Source of the DNA: Ophiosphaerella korrae
Taxonomy: Eukaryota; Ascomycota; Dothideomycetes; Pleosporales; Phaeosphaeriaceae
Reading direction: 5' to 3'
NCBI GenBank assembly: GCA_028456385.1
Contig: JALNQF010000122.1
Span: 62,001-126,000 of the forward strand
DNA: 64,000 nucleotides
Shown here: positions 10,928-21,736 of the stretch, in pieces
Layout of the letters: each line of letters opens with the position of its first letter
Position numbering within the stretch: position 1 is the stretch's first letter
Program-made: the position numbers and the translations under genes
Notes under the pieces: generated by a model
The model's database searches: none
What the model saw: the letters and a program-made list of their open reading frames with translations, nothing else
What the model was told of the DNA's origin: nothing

Positions 10928-11486
10928 CAAGGAAGACAGGAACGATCCTTCACGATGCGTTGGCGTAGGAACAGCTATATTTACTCTGCCCAAACGCATG
11001 CAGGATGTAATAGATGCTAATAGAGGGCATACAAAGTGGTAGATAGCTAGAGCTATTAAAATCAATCCTAGGCCATCTTCTTTACCTCCTTATGTGGATT
11101 ACTCAGTAAATTACTCTATATAATAGAGGGCTGGCGAGCGATGTGGGTCTGCTCACCGGAGCTCACCACCTACAACTATTGTGCAGTATTGTGACTGCTT
11201 CGAATTTGTGGGTCCTCATGAACGGGGCGTGATTACCCCGAGGGCTGAGATGCATTGTGCCCCGTTCAGCTCATCCCAAGTACAGCAGTTGGATGGAACC
11301 TTGTAGGTGCGTCCTTGCGTCATTTTCCTTTTGCTCGGAGTATGCTCCGGACCAATCAGAAGCCAGATCTGATGCCGGGTTCCGAAGGCGGGTCGCATGG
11401 TCCTGCAAAAGAAGGACCGTGCTTCACGATCGCGACCGAGCGTCTCACCAGCGGCTGACTGACCGCGCAGAGGCAGCCTTGCTTCA
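10928..11486. other. intergenic between convergent CAX copies 1 and 2
   Basis: I see only 3'-flanking sequence. The ORFs here are shadows or chance frames. Confidence 0.4.
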
Positions 11487-12941
11487 TTAAAATGGCGCGA
11501 CACGAATGTCTTCTTCGGCCTCTGTGCGCAAGTAGAAGGCAACGGCAATCACAATGTATCTGCTCGTGCTAGTTAGCGTGCCAAAGCCCAAACAGAAGAA
11601 CATGTCACGTACGTTCCGACTAGCATGACCCCTTCAAAGTACGTCGCTTTCCCGCCCTGAACAACGCTGTTCACCACCAAGATGGCTAGAATGAAGACCG
11701 TCGACTCGAAGTTTGTGAAGTCTAGAGCCATGGGTCGGCCGATGATCCAGCCTAAGAGAACCGCACCCGGGATAAGCAGCAGAGTGATTTGCAAGACGCT
11801 GCTGATGACGGCTTTTACAGCCAAGCTTGGTTTGTTCCGCTGTGCCATGGTCATTATGCCGATGTAGCGGCTCGTGTTGCCGGCGAACGGAATCAGGATG
11901 ATGCTGATGAATTTCTTGCCAATGTGTACGCTGGTCGCGAATCCGTCCAGGCTATGGACCAGATAGTAGGAGCAGCCGGCTGCGCAAAGAATCGCCGCAA
12001 CAAAGACACTCGCCGCTGCTGCGGGTCCAAGCACAGGGCCTGCCTCGAGCATGGTTCCGCTGCTGCCATTTCCATTTGCAGAATTTCCAGCCCGTGAATC
12101 CTTGACGAGAAAAGCCGCATGAGATTTCAATCGAAAGTACAGGTAAATGGCGAGGGTGGTGATCAGAATAACGGACGTGCCGTGAGAGAGCGTTAACATA
12201 TCTTGCGCGTCCGTAGACCCTGGTGAATTTGGCTGTGACATGCTAGCGGACGTTGCCGAAGGCAAAACGAGCGAAATAGATACTAGCATCATCGAAGCTT
12301 CCAGTATGCTTGTTGAAATATCGTTGAACTCGAGGCTGAGCTTCCCATAGCCGGCAAACCAGAAGCTGCTTCCCAAAATCTATCCCGCCAGTCAGAACAG
12401 AATGCTGCCCAGGGGGGGGGGGGGGGGGGTCTGGAGTCATACCATGAGGGAATATGACAAAATGCTGCCGAGTAGAGTTCCCTGAGCAACGCGGAGCTGC
12501 CCTCGGATCACGGCGACGATGCCAACCTATGGGGGCGGGGGGAGTGTGTTGAGTGACGATTCAACGAAAATCGATAGTTGCATGGAATAGGGGCCATCTT
12601 ACAATCATCTCGACGGGATTATTGGCGAAAATGCTCAATAGCCCCCCGAGTAACCCTCCTGCGCTTAATACCAAGTTCTCGATTGCAAATTCCACAACCG
12701 CAGCCAACTGGATCAGGGGAATGAAGTTGAAGATGAAGACTGCCGCGCTGGGCGCACCCAAGGCACCAGCAACCAGACCGACGGGTATGAAGAGCAAAAG
12801 CACATTCATATAGCGGTTGAGAAAACCAGCGTAGGTTATGACGCTGTGGAAGTGTGGCGGCGGCATGGCTTCACGCTGCTCGTTGTTCGTCCGAGGCTGT
12901 AGACCGGCATCGTCTTGGTCCAGCTCGTTACTGTCTGCCAT
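11487..12941 (-). CDS. VCX1/CAX-type exchanger homolog, copy 2, with altered ion site
   Basis: Four exons (12941-12603, 12526-12443, 12379-11613, 11559-11487) give 420 aa, with the same intron positions and 84-nt exon 2 as copies 1 and 3. The start is the only ATG in the open 5' frame (MADSNELDQ). The first alpha repeat is GGLLSIFANNPVEMIV: the Glu is kept, but the usual GNA is NNP. The second repeat reads IPFAGNTSRYIGI, where the family has GN-A-x-E: the essential acidic residue is Arg. The second intron contains an 18-bp G run. All splice sites are usable and the frame is open throughout, so the gene is maintained although its second Ca2+-site acid is missing. It could be a non-transporting or altered-specificity paralog. 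Confidence 0.85.
12412..12429. repeat. 18-bp G homopolymer in CAX copy 2 intron 2
   Basis: There are 18 consecutive G on the + strand (C on the sense strand) within the 63-nt intron 12380-12442. It lies close to the donor and is likely length-variable. Confidence 0.85.
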
Positions 12942-13899
12942 GCCGTTCAGCCAGAAGGCACCAGCAAAACTAGATAGATGCAAGCAAAAAAGAGTGCGAG
13001 CGCAATACTTCAGCAGCGCTACTTCGACTCGTATAGTTAGCAGCTCAGCAAAGAAGCTCCAGGACGCTGACAAGAAGGCGTGAGGACCGGGTGCCTAGAC
13101 GCCGCCCTGCATCGTATACTATTACGTATATTAGTTAACTATATTTAGTCGCGCGTGAAAAAAAAAAAAAAAAAAAAAAAATCGCTCAGGCGCGGGGTAA
13201 TGGTAGGGTTCCAGTGTGTCAAGGCAAATCTTGTTCGCAAAAATCGACTACTTTTCCCTAGTTAACAACGACGCGTTACAACCATCTGTACGCAAAGACT
13301 CACTGAAAGCCTGTACATGCATACCCCTACTTGTAGTTAGTTAGTGTGCTCAAGCCATGTCTGTGCGCAGTAGACAGTAGCATCGATTTTCTAGGATTTT
13401 TAAAAGCTGTAAAGGATAATTATTATGTTGTGTGTTTAGCTATTGCAGTCAATGCATATATTTAGGATTGCTAGATTTGGGTTCTGTTGTGTTGTTCGAC
13501 TTGGGAGGGCGCGTAGGCACGCGCGACCCGAATCCCCACCAACACCCAAAACAAGGCTCCATTTCTACACTTATTATACAAGTTAATATATAAGAGACAA
13601 CTCGTTCTTTTCCTCCATCTTTGAGTGTAAAGGTATTCTAAATAACTAGCCAATATTATTGCTTGTAGATGCTGTTGTTGCAGGAGAGTTTTGGGAGTCG
13701 CGTTTTTTTTTTTTTTTTTTTTTTTTTTTTTGGGGTTTCCCGTGGTGGTACATACCTAACTAGGCCGGGTATGTCGGCAGCACGAAAGTAAGCGTTACGA
13801 ATGCGCTCTCCAACAATTCTGAGGCCAGCCGCCAGCTATGTGACCTGGAGCTTTTGCGCTGCACAACTCCCCACCAAACCGTGCAAATGAACCCCCATC
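12942..13899. promoter_or_regulatory. shared divergent promoter of CAX copies 2 and 3, with A24 and T29 tracts
   Basis: This stretch separates two divergently transcribed exchanger genes. An A24 run (13158-13181) and a T29 run (13703-13731), both preceded by GTCGCG, frame a ~520-bp block in inverted orientation. No gene is visible. Homopolymers this long would exclude nucleosomes and could make the region an open divergent promoter. I did not find a clear Crz1-type site by eye. Confidence 0.45.
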
Positions 13900-15321
13900 A
13901 TGTCTCTTGAACCCCCTGCTGACCAGGCCACGGAAGCGACGAGGCTGCTCGACAACACCGCCGACCGCGAGACGCCAGCCTCGGACGCGCCTTTGGAGCG
14001 ACCATTGTGGTCTCGACTGCTTCACAACGCCTGGCATGTCGCAACGGCGACGTGGGATTCGAGCATCACAAACTATCTCCTGCCATGCGTGGCTCTAGGC
14101 ATGGTCGCTAAGTCGTTGGGGTGGAGTTCGGCGGCCATCTTTGCATTCAACTTTTTAGCCATGTTCCCCCTGGCGTCGCTGCTGTCGTATTCGACCGAGG
14201 AGCTTGCAAAGAGCGTGGGCCAGACGATTGGGGGGCTCATCAACGCGACCTTTGGAAATGCCGTCGAGATGATAGTAAGTCGTGCTCTGGCGACCGATTG
14301 CCCATCTTCCTGTTCATGACGTGTTACCTAGGTGGGCATCACCGCCCTCAGCCAGGGCGAAATCAGCATCGTCCAGTCCAGCATGGTAGGCAGCATTTTA
14401 TCAGGAATTCTGCTGGTAAGTCTCGTCCTCCCTGGTCCAACCCCTTCTGTTGCTTCCGCACACCCGCATCTAACCCATCTCCTAGATTCTCGGCACATGC
14501 TTCCTTGCCGGCGGCTATGGGAAGGAGTCCCTTGAATTCAATAGCCAAGTCACGGGCATGATGGCCTCGCTCATGTTAATCGCCAGCGCCTCGCTCATCG
14601 TCCCGTCCGCCCTGTATGCCGTCTCGGACTCTAAATCCATCGCGCACGACAACCAAAACGTGCTCACCCTCTCTCATGTCACATCCGTCCTGCTGCTAGT
14701 CCTGTACGCCGTTTACCTCTATTTTCAAATCAAGTCGCATGCCCACCTCTTCAAGGAGGAGGAAGCCGGAGACAAGGAGCTTGGCGCGTGGTCCGCCAGC
14801 TTCGTCCTAATCCTCTCCACGCTCGGCGTGACCGTGTGCTCGGACAACCTGGTCGACAGCATCGACGGCGTTGTCCACTCCCTCGGCATCTCGCGCCCCT
14901 TCATCGGCCTCATCATCGTCCCCATTGTCGGCAATGCGGGCGAGTACGTCGCGACGGTTTCTGCGTCTATGAAGGATAAACTTGACCTCGCCATTAGCCT
15001 CGTCGTCGGTAGCACGCTCCAAATCGCCCTTTTTGTTACCCCCTTTCTAGTGATTATAGGCTGGATCATTCATCGCCCCATGTCGCTTGTGTTTGACACG
15101 TTTGAAACGACCGTCCTTAGTCTAGCGGTGTTGGTTGTAAATTACCTTGTGCAAGACGGGCGCACCAATTATTTTGCCGGCACGCTGCTCATAGGAACGT
15201 ACGTGAACGATAGCCCCTATCGCTTGACTAAGGTGCGCCGCTCTGACTAATATTCTTGGCCAGGTACGCTGTCATCGCCATCGCGTTCTACGTCCATCCC
15301 GGCAACATTGGCGAATTGTAG
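13900..15321 (+). CDS. VCX1/CAX-type vacuolar Ca2+/H+ exchanger, copy 3 (canonical motifs)
   Basis: Four exons (13900-14274, 14332-14415, 14486-15198, 15264-15321) give 409 aa. The start ATG 13900 follows stops and yields MSLEPPADQ. The first alpha repeat GGLINATFGNAVEMIV and the second PIVGNAGEYVATV both carry the expected Gly, Asn and Glu, and GSTLQIALFVTP follows. A short acidic loop (HLFKEEEAGDKE) sits between the two halves, as in the family's acidic helix. It is the most family-like of the three paralogs and the best candidate for the working vacuolar exchanger. It is convergent with ATPase B, about 300 bp away. Confidence 0.93.
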
Positions 15322-15624
15322 CTTGCAACCCTGCTTCTCGGGAGAAGCCTACCATACCATCGCGGGTCGGGGATGGATAACGATGGCTCGTATTGGGTTC
15401 ATGCCGGTTGGAGAAATTCTGGTAATTGGTGATACTCGGTGTACAGGGCACGCAAAACCGGTCCGGGAAGACACGGTTCGCAGAGAGTTGACTCGCACTT
15501 TTCCTTTCCTTTCCATTCCTATATCCCATAATAGATGCCTGCAATCACTCCATTATGCATTACGAAAAAGCCTGCTCCCTCGCCTAGCGCCATCTGCAAA
15601 TCCTAGCCACTACCAGCGACGTCA

Positions 15625-18600
15625 TCATCCTTTCCATAGCTTCTCCAGTGGAATTAACCTTACGACAGTGCCGACAGGGATGGACAGCAAGCCGAGCACA
15701 AGTGAGTAGCCCCACTGAGCGGGGTTGAGTCGGGTTATAGAAAAAGCCCTGCCACCGACGAAGAGGATGAGGACCTGGCATCCAATCATGATTACGCTGA
15801 TGCTGATAAAAAGCCAGTTGCGCAGCACGCCTTCGAAGATATTAAGTTTGTTGTCGACCCGGCGACAGCTACAGTCAATTAGCATCTCCCTAATTCCATG
15901 AAGGAAACCTTTTACGTTGGGATTTTCACAAGGCCGACGGCACTCACTTATACTGGTTGAATATCTGCATCCACACGTACGTGCTAAATACGAGCGTCTG
16001 CAGTTGACTCTGCTGATGCGCCGAATGATAGCCGAGAATCTTGGCGCCGCCAAAGTACAGGATAAGCGTAACGGCAAGCTGGTATACCGACTGCCCAATA
16101 ATTGTCTTCCACATAATGGGCGTGATAAGTGGCGCTAGTTTGGGCTCTGGCTTGCGGTTGAGGATGCTATTGGGCGGAGGGTCCGTGGCAAGGGCCAGCG
16201 CGGCGAGCGTGTCCTGCACCAGATTCACCCACATCAATTGCACGGGCGTAAGCACGGATTGCTCCCGAGCACTCGATACAGCGGAAATGAAGGCCAACGC
16301 CACGCTTGTGACGGTGATGGTGACTTGAAACTGGGCACCCTGTCAGCAGATTTCGAAAAGGAGTGGCGAACAAGCCTACCTGCAAGAACTTCCTGACGGC
16401 GTCGTTGATCGCCCTTCCCCACATGATAGCTTTTACAATCGAGGCAAAATTGTCGTCCATCAGGATGATGGCAGCCGCTTCCTTTGCGACTTCCGTTCCC
16501 GAGATTCCCATGGAAAACCCAATGTCAGCGGTGGCTAGGGCTAGCGTATCGTTGGTTCCATCTCCCGTGACGGCCACAACGTCTCCAAGATCCTGCAGCT
16601 GGGTTACCAGCAACCGTTTGTCCTCAGGGACTGCCCGTGCGATGACTCGGAGGTGAGGCAGGGCCGCCTTGAGCTGGTCTCCGCTCAGGTTCCTAAATCG
16701 CTCTCCCTCCATTACTGTGCCGTGTGTTCCCAGAATTCCGCATTCTTTTGCAATGGCTTTCGCCGTCAGGATGTTGTCTCCCGTCACCATTCGCACGACG
16801 ACCCCGGCACGCTGGCAGGTCCGTACCGCCTCCTTGGCTTCCGGGCGCAATGGATCCTTGATGCCCATCACAGCCAAAAACACGAAGTCCCTCAGAATTT
16901 TATCGACATCAACCTCCGCTTCCAAGTCCGGCCACCAGTCAAAATCACGGTACGCCAGTCCAATGGTTCGCAGCGAGTAGCTGGCGTAGCTGGCGATCGT
17001 CGATTGTAGGTAGTCTGTGTCATCGGCCGTGATGGCACGGTCCGACAGGTGTTTGGCAGAATCTGTCACGATCCGCGTGCTCTTGGCTAATAAAAGCTCT
17101 GGCGCGCCTTTGATATATAGTCTATACTGGTGGGGGCCGACCTTTACAACGGCGGTCATGCACTTGTGAATCGTGTAAAAGGGCATGAAATAGACAATGA
17201 TGGTATTTGAACGCTCCACAGCCACGGAGCCCAGGCCAAGGTGATGTCGAGCAAACGTGAGAAGCGCAGTCTCGGTCTTCGACCCGATAAAGAGGTGCTC
17301 GTTGTCATTGTTGCCTTCAAAGGCAGTCGAGTTGATGGCTATCAAGTGTGCCAGCAAATCCTGAACTTCCTTGGAGAGCCGTTTCGACAAACCAGAAAGA
17401 GGAACGTTGGAATCATCCGGAAGCTCGGGCGCCTTCTCGACTGAAAACAGCTTATCCTTCTGATTCGGGACAGTAGCTTCGTCCACGTTGTCTCCAAATT
17501 GCAAGGAACGACCGATTGCACCTGTGACTACCTTCATCTCATTCTGTGTTAGTGTTCCGGTTTTGTCCGAGCAAATGGCGGTGGCATTGCCCATGGTTTC
17601 GCAGGATTGTAAACGTCGCACAAGATTGTTGTCTTTAATCATTCGCGTGGTCGCAAATGCGAGAGCAAGCGTCACCGCGAGAGGGAGGCCTTCCGGAACG
17701 GCGATAACCAGGACGGTCAGGGAGATGATCAGCACGTCCAAAAACGCCTGCCCTTTTTCTGCGGGCGAATTGTGGTTGTTCTGCAATTTGACGCAGAACT
17801 TGATGAAGGTAACGGCGAACATGATTAGAGCCAGGATGGCCCCAATGATTGCGATTTTCCGGGCAAGCCTCTCAAGCCGCAATTGCAGAGGCGTAGACTG
17901 AGGATTCTCATCCAACGACTGCAAAACCCTTCCATAGCTGGAGTTGGTCCCGGTTGCAGTAACTAGGAAGGTGCCCACTCCCTCAGCGACGCTTGAACCC
18001 GAAATTATGAAAGGATCCAGTGCGCAGATATCTGTGGTGCTGCGATTCTGGATCGCCTGAAATACGTCATCTGCGGGATGTTTGCAAATAAGGTCCGACT
18101 CGCCAGAGACTGATGATTCATCGCACTTGACGCCGTGACCGTCGATAAATACGCCATCTGCAGGTACCACCTCCCCAATCTCGAGATGGACGACATCTCC
18201 TACAAGCACTTCAAACACTGAAAGCTCCATTGACTTTCCAGATCGTACTACTTTCACGTCCCGAGTCTGCTTCTTCACGTTGAGCTTCAAAAACTGCCGC
18301 TCCTTTTCATAGTCATTAAGCGATGCCACAAGAACGATGACGACGATGGCCACAATGATGGCCACACCTTCGACCCATTGGACAGGAGGGTTGGACGCGT
18401 TGTGTGGCGTGTTGAAAGTCTGGTACAGCCCGATGGCCAGCGATACGATGGCTGCGGCCGTCAGCAGCATCAAAACCTTATCATTGTAAGCGGCCCACAC
18501 AAGCTGCAGAAAGGTTTTAGACGTCTTTGTGGGCAACCGATTGTCCTTGAAGATGCGTTTCCTATCTTCGAATTGGCCTTCTGCGTGTGCGCTCAGGGGC

Positions 18601-19046
18601 CGCAAGGTTCGGTGCCGCTTGAGGACTGGGGCGTTTGCGGTTTCCAAATGAGAAAGGCCAGCACCCGCTAGCGCAGCCTTCACGTCGGCAAAAGTCACAT
18701 GGCCATGCTGAACAGTCTCATCTACGCTTAGACCGCAGTTGCGATTCGTGCGCAGACCGATTTCGAGGCCGTGAAGGCCGCCGAAGGCGTAGAATGCCGA
18801 CAAGTCCTTTGGGTTCATGAGCTTTTGCAATGTGTCCGGGGAGAAAGCAAACGGGGTTGGCGAAGCTTTGCTATCCTCTTCGGCATCGTGTTGGAACTTC
18901 AGGATCGTAGTATCGCTAACAATCTTTTCCGAGCCTGTAGCTTCGACCCGATGACTGGCAGGTTCCTTCAAGGGGATTGAATCGGAAGGCGCTGATCCCA
19001 CCGGGGGCAGCCGGACCATTTCCGCATCGTCGGCCGCCTGCACCAT
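15625..19046 (-). CDS. PMC1-type Ca2+-transporting P-type ATPase (paralog B)
   Basis: Three exons (19046-16380, 16330-15948, 15868-15625) give 1097 aa. The start is the ATG at 19044-19046 (MVQAADDAEM). Motifs in order are SVSGES, VPEGLPLAV, CSDKTGTLTQ, YIKGAPELL, a nucleotide-binding TGDN, and TGDGTNDTLALATAD. In the last of these the conserved Pro of the hinge (ND-x-PAL) is replaced by Leu, an unusual change. M6 carries NLVQDT. The first intron sits at the same place as in paralog A (after KFLQ). The second, 15869-15947, marks where paralog A has a retained relic. It is a calcium pump of vacuole or plasma membrane, in the same family as paralog A but diverged in sequence and intron content. 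Confidence 0.92.
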
Positions 19047-19257
19047 GAGGGATTAGAGATGGCGAAAGGAGAGGTGTTGCGTTCGGATGGCGGATGGACA
19101 GCCTGGGCATCTACCACAATGCGCAGCACAAAGGGTAGAAATTGACGGCAAATCTATAGCACGCGCGGTTGCAGCTCGCTCTTGTTGATGTATCTGTGCT
19201 CTGAGGCAGTGCAAACCTGGGCACTGCCCTACCGCGCTGCCGCACTGCCGTGGTGCA

Positions 19258-19395
19258 CAGACGAAATTTGTATGGAAAGGGGTTCGCACATGGGTCTAAC
19301 TTGTGCATGCAAGTGGTGCCCATGAACGGATTGAAAAGTGGGCTGCGAATCTTGTACCCAAATCGACCAACTTTCCACACAAATTTTGTCTATTC
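19258..19395. repeat. MITE-like imperfect inverted repeat upstream of ATPase B
   Basis: AGACGAAATTTGTATGGAAAG near 19260 is matched by the reverse complement of CTTTCCACACAAATTTTGTCT near 19373-19393, with two mismatches. The arms enclose about 90 bp. The unit sits in the 5' region of ATPase B (start 19046, minus strand). I see no clear target duplication. Confidence 0.55.
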
Positions 19396-19406
19396 ACAGG
19401 TCACAC

Positions 19407-19703
19407 TTATACTCGACTCTCCGTCGCTCGTTTAGCTAGTTCCCGCTGCAAGGTGGCCCCTGCGGCCTGCCGAACATCGTGCCGGAGCCCTGATGGCGCC
19501 CTCAACCCCAGCCTCCTAGTATATTTATTATCTTTAGTAATTAATAAGGCGTCAAAAGCCGCTTTAAAGCGCAGCAAGAACTTAAGTTTAGTAATGTAGT
19601 TAATGCAGCTACGCATTAGGTTTCTTAGCTTGGCGCCTATAAGGAGGTGCGACGAGTGTAAAAGCATATAGGGGATAACTATCTTGTTCTCCTCTATTGT
19701 CAA
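19407..19703 (-). pseudogene. C-terminal fragment of a pogo/Fot-type transposase
   Basis: The peptide around NKIVIPYMLLHSSHLL and INYITKLKFLLRFKAAFDALL matches the tail of fungal pogo-type transposases, where an ITK-x-FL-x-x-FKAAF pattern precedes a GGFRGAGL motif. The frame breaks after DALL and continues as unrelated sequence. Only the last part of a transposase remains, directly against the end of the TEP1-like pseudogene. Confidence 0.6.
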
Positions 19704-19709
19704 GGTACC

Positions 19710-21705
19710 TTACTCTTGCTCTCTCCAGTCCGTGGGGCTTGACCGTTTGACTTCCTCGCCTTCCCCGGGCTCCGTGATGACAATTCCGGGTCGTCCCTCT
19801 TCGGCTTTGAGAGCCTTCCAAACCACGGCAATTTTCTCGAATCCTTGCGTGCCTTTTGTTGAAGAGCCCTTGATGCCGTCCATAGCATCCCAGTCCATCT
19901 CAAATACGCCTGACTCGTTTGCAACGCCCCTTTGCTCAGGCCCGTTGCCCTCAAAGAAGGCGTTCAGCCACACGTACGCCACTTCCGTTACCATAGTAAG
20001 ATCAAAGGCAGCTTTGTGCACTGGCCAACCTTCCTCGCTAATCAGGTGTGTAGCTGCAGCTGGCCGTTCCAGACCTGCCCTTCCCCGCTTGGCAATGCAC
20101 CACAACTACGGAGGTGCCTTTCAAAAGTTTTGTCTGTCAAGAAACGCCACCACGCTACCAAAAAACGCCACCAAAATGCTGATCTGTCTCAACTCGCCTT
20201 TGGCCGTCTACGCGGTCCACATCTACCTTCTACGTAGAGTTGCTACACCAAGGCGGCTTCTTGACCTTCTCTAGACTGTACACGACCTCTTGGTAGTAAT
20301 GCGATGCGCAGGTGCCTTATCTTCTATTACTATAGTCTGTGGTCTGTCCTTTATACACTCCTTTGCAAAGGGAACTAGCTTAGGAATAAGGATATATGTC
20401 TAGTATCTCTATTAGTTAATACCTCATTTTAAGGACTGTACTAGCTTACTATTCTTCTCGTTCTACTTTTACTACAGCTTTTTACTAGGCTTATTCTTTA
20501 GTCTTGTCTGCCTTATAGCTGTATTTAATTTCTATTTGTCTCTTAGTATAGGCTTAAGGTTAGCGTTAAGTTAATTAATCTTCTTAGCTACTACCTCTTT
20601 CTTAACCTTAGTCTTTGGCTTATAGATATAACAGGGACCCTTCTTATTGTACGTAAAGTAGCCCTAGAATATGAACTTAGAGTAGCCCTTCTACTTCTCC
20701 TAGATACAAGACTTAACTACTCTCTCGTCTGCCTTCCTCTAGACCCTATAGCTACTACGCCTGAGCTAAGGACAACAGACGTCTCGTCTGTCTAGATAAC
20801 GTTCTTCTAGTCCTCTAGCGTCTAGTCCTTATAGTTAAGCGCCTACTTAAGTCTCTTCTCCCTTATCTTCTATATTAGTCTAGGCTTCCTTGTTAGCTTA
20901 GTCTTATAGTACCCTACCTCTCTTAAGACTCTCTAGACTATAGTTGTAGAGATATTAATGCCCTGTAAACTAAGACTACTAGTAACGTTAGTGCATGTCT
21001 TTTCCTGCCTGAATCTGTCGCGTTGTATTTGTTCTATTACTTGCTCTCTAACCTTAGCTGTCTGTTTGACAGGGCGGCTAGACTAAGGAGTACCTTGAAT
21101 ATTTTCAGGAAGTATCTTAAGAGGTAGAGTATTCCGCTTGAAACCTGCCGTAATAGCACGGCTGTAGATTCTATTAACCGTACGAGGTTGTACACTAGTT
21201 AGTTCTGGGATCTGTAAGGTAGACTTGCTAATAGGGGGTAACTTTAAAGTAATAACCAAAGTGCAAGTGTAGAGCTATGATAACTACAAGAATACAGCGA
21301 AATACAGCATCTACGGCTTCAAAGAAAGTGAACATTTTGGTGCCAAGAACGCCACATTGTGGTTGCGTTTTTAGCGTCAGACAAAACTTTTGAAAGGCAC
21401 CTCCGTACTCTCCCCCTTTTGCCGCGTAACCAATGCCGCATGCTAGCCGTCGTGTTGGGGATGGGTGCGAAGGGTGGCGGGTGGTGGTCGGGGAGCGGGT
21501 AGTGGACCTCCAAGTCTGGATATCCCGTCCCTTCGGCGCGGAACTCCCATATTGCCCAGTCTCCGCCGTGCTTGGAGTCAAGGAACTTCACAACGGAACC
21601 GAGTGGGTTGCGAGGTGGCAATGACTGGTGGGAAGAGTGGTTAGGAGACGAAGAACTGGACTCAAGGCCTGCTTCTGGATGCCTGGCACGTGGGCCCGCG
21701 ACCAT
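19710..21705 (-). pseudogene. PTEN/TEP1-like phosphatase pseudogene split by a Tc1-like element
   Basis: The N-terminal part (21705-21408) contains MVAGPRARHPEAGL, KFLDSKHGGDWAIWEFRAEG and DHHPPPFAPIPN, which match fungal PTEN homologs. The phosphatase loop HCQAGKGRSGT is encoded at about 20063-20095 on the far side of the Tc1 element, and joining the two sides at the TA keeps the frame exactly. After the loop the frame shifts and reopens as ISEEGW, followed by the C2-domain end (SGVFEMDWDAMDGIKGSSTKG). The ~100 residues expected between them are missing. The insertion, a frameshift and an internal deletion make this a pseudogene of a PIP3 phosphatase. Confidence 0.85.
20109..21405 (-). mobile_element. 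RIP-decayed Tc1/mariner-like element inside the TEP1-like pseudogene
   Basis: Identical 28-bp terminal repeats (CGGAGGTGCCTTTCAAAAGT...) occupy 20109-20136 and 21378-21405, with a TA duplication at both ends (20107-20108, 21406-21407). The 1297-bp size is typical for Tc1-like elements. The minus strand still reads as a Tc1-type transposase around KD*TLED*KNVI*TDETSVVL, in which each * is TAG at a position where relatives have Trp (TGG). On the plus strand these are CCA to CTA changes, the CpA to TpA signature of RIP. Confidence 0.88.
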
Positions 21706-21736
21706 CTGTCCGAGTAGTGACGCCTGCGCTGGAATT

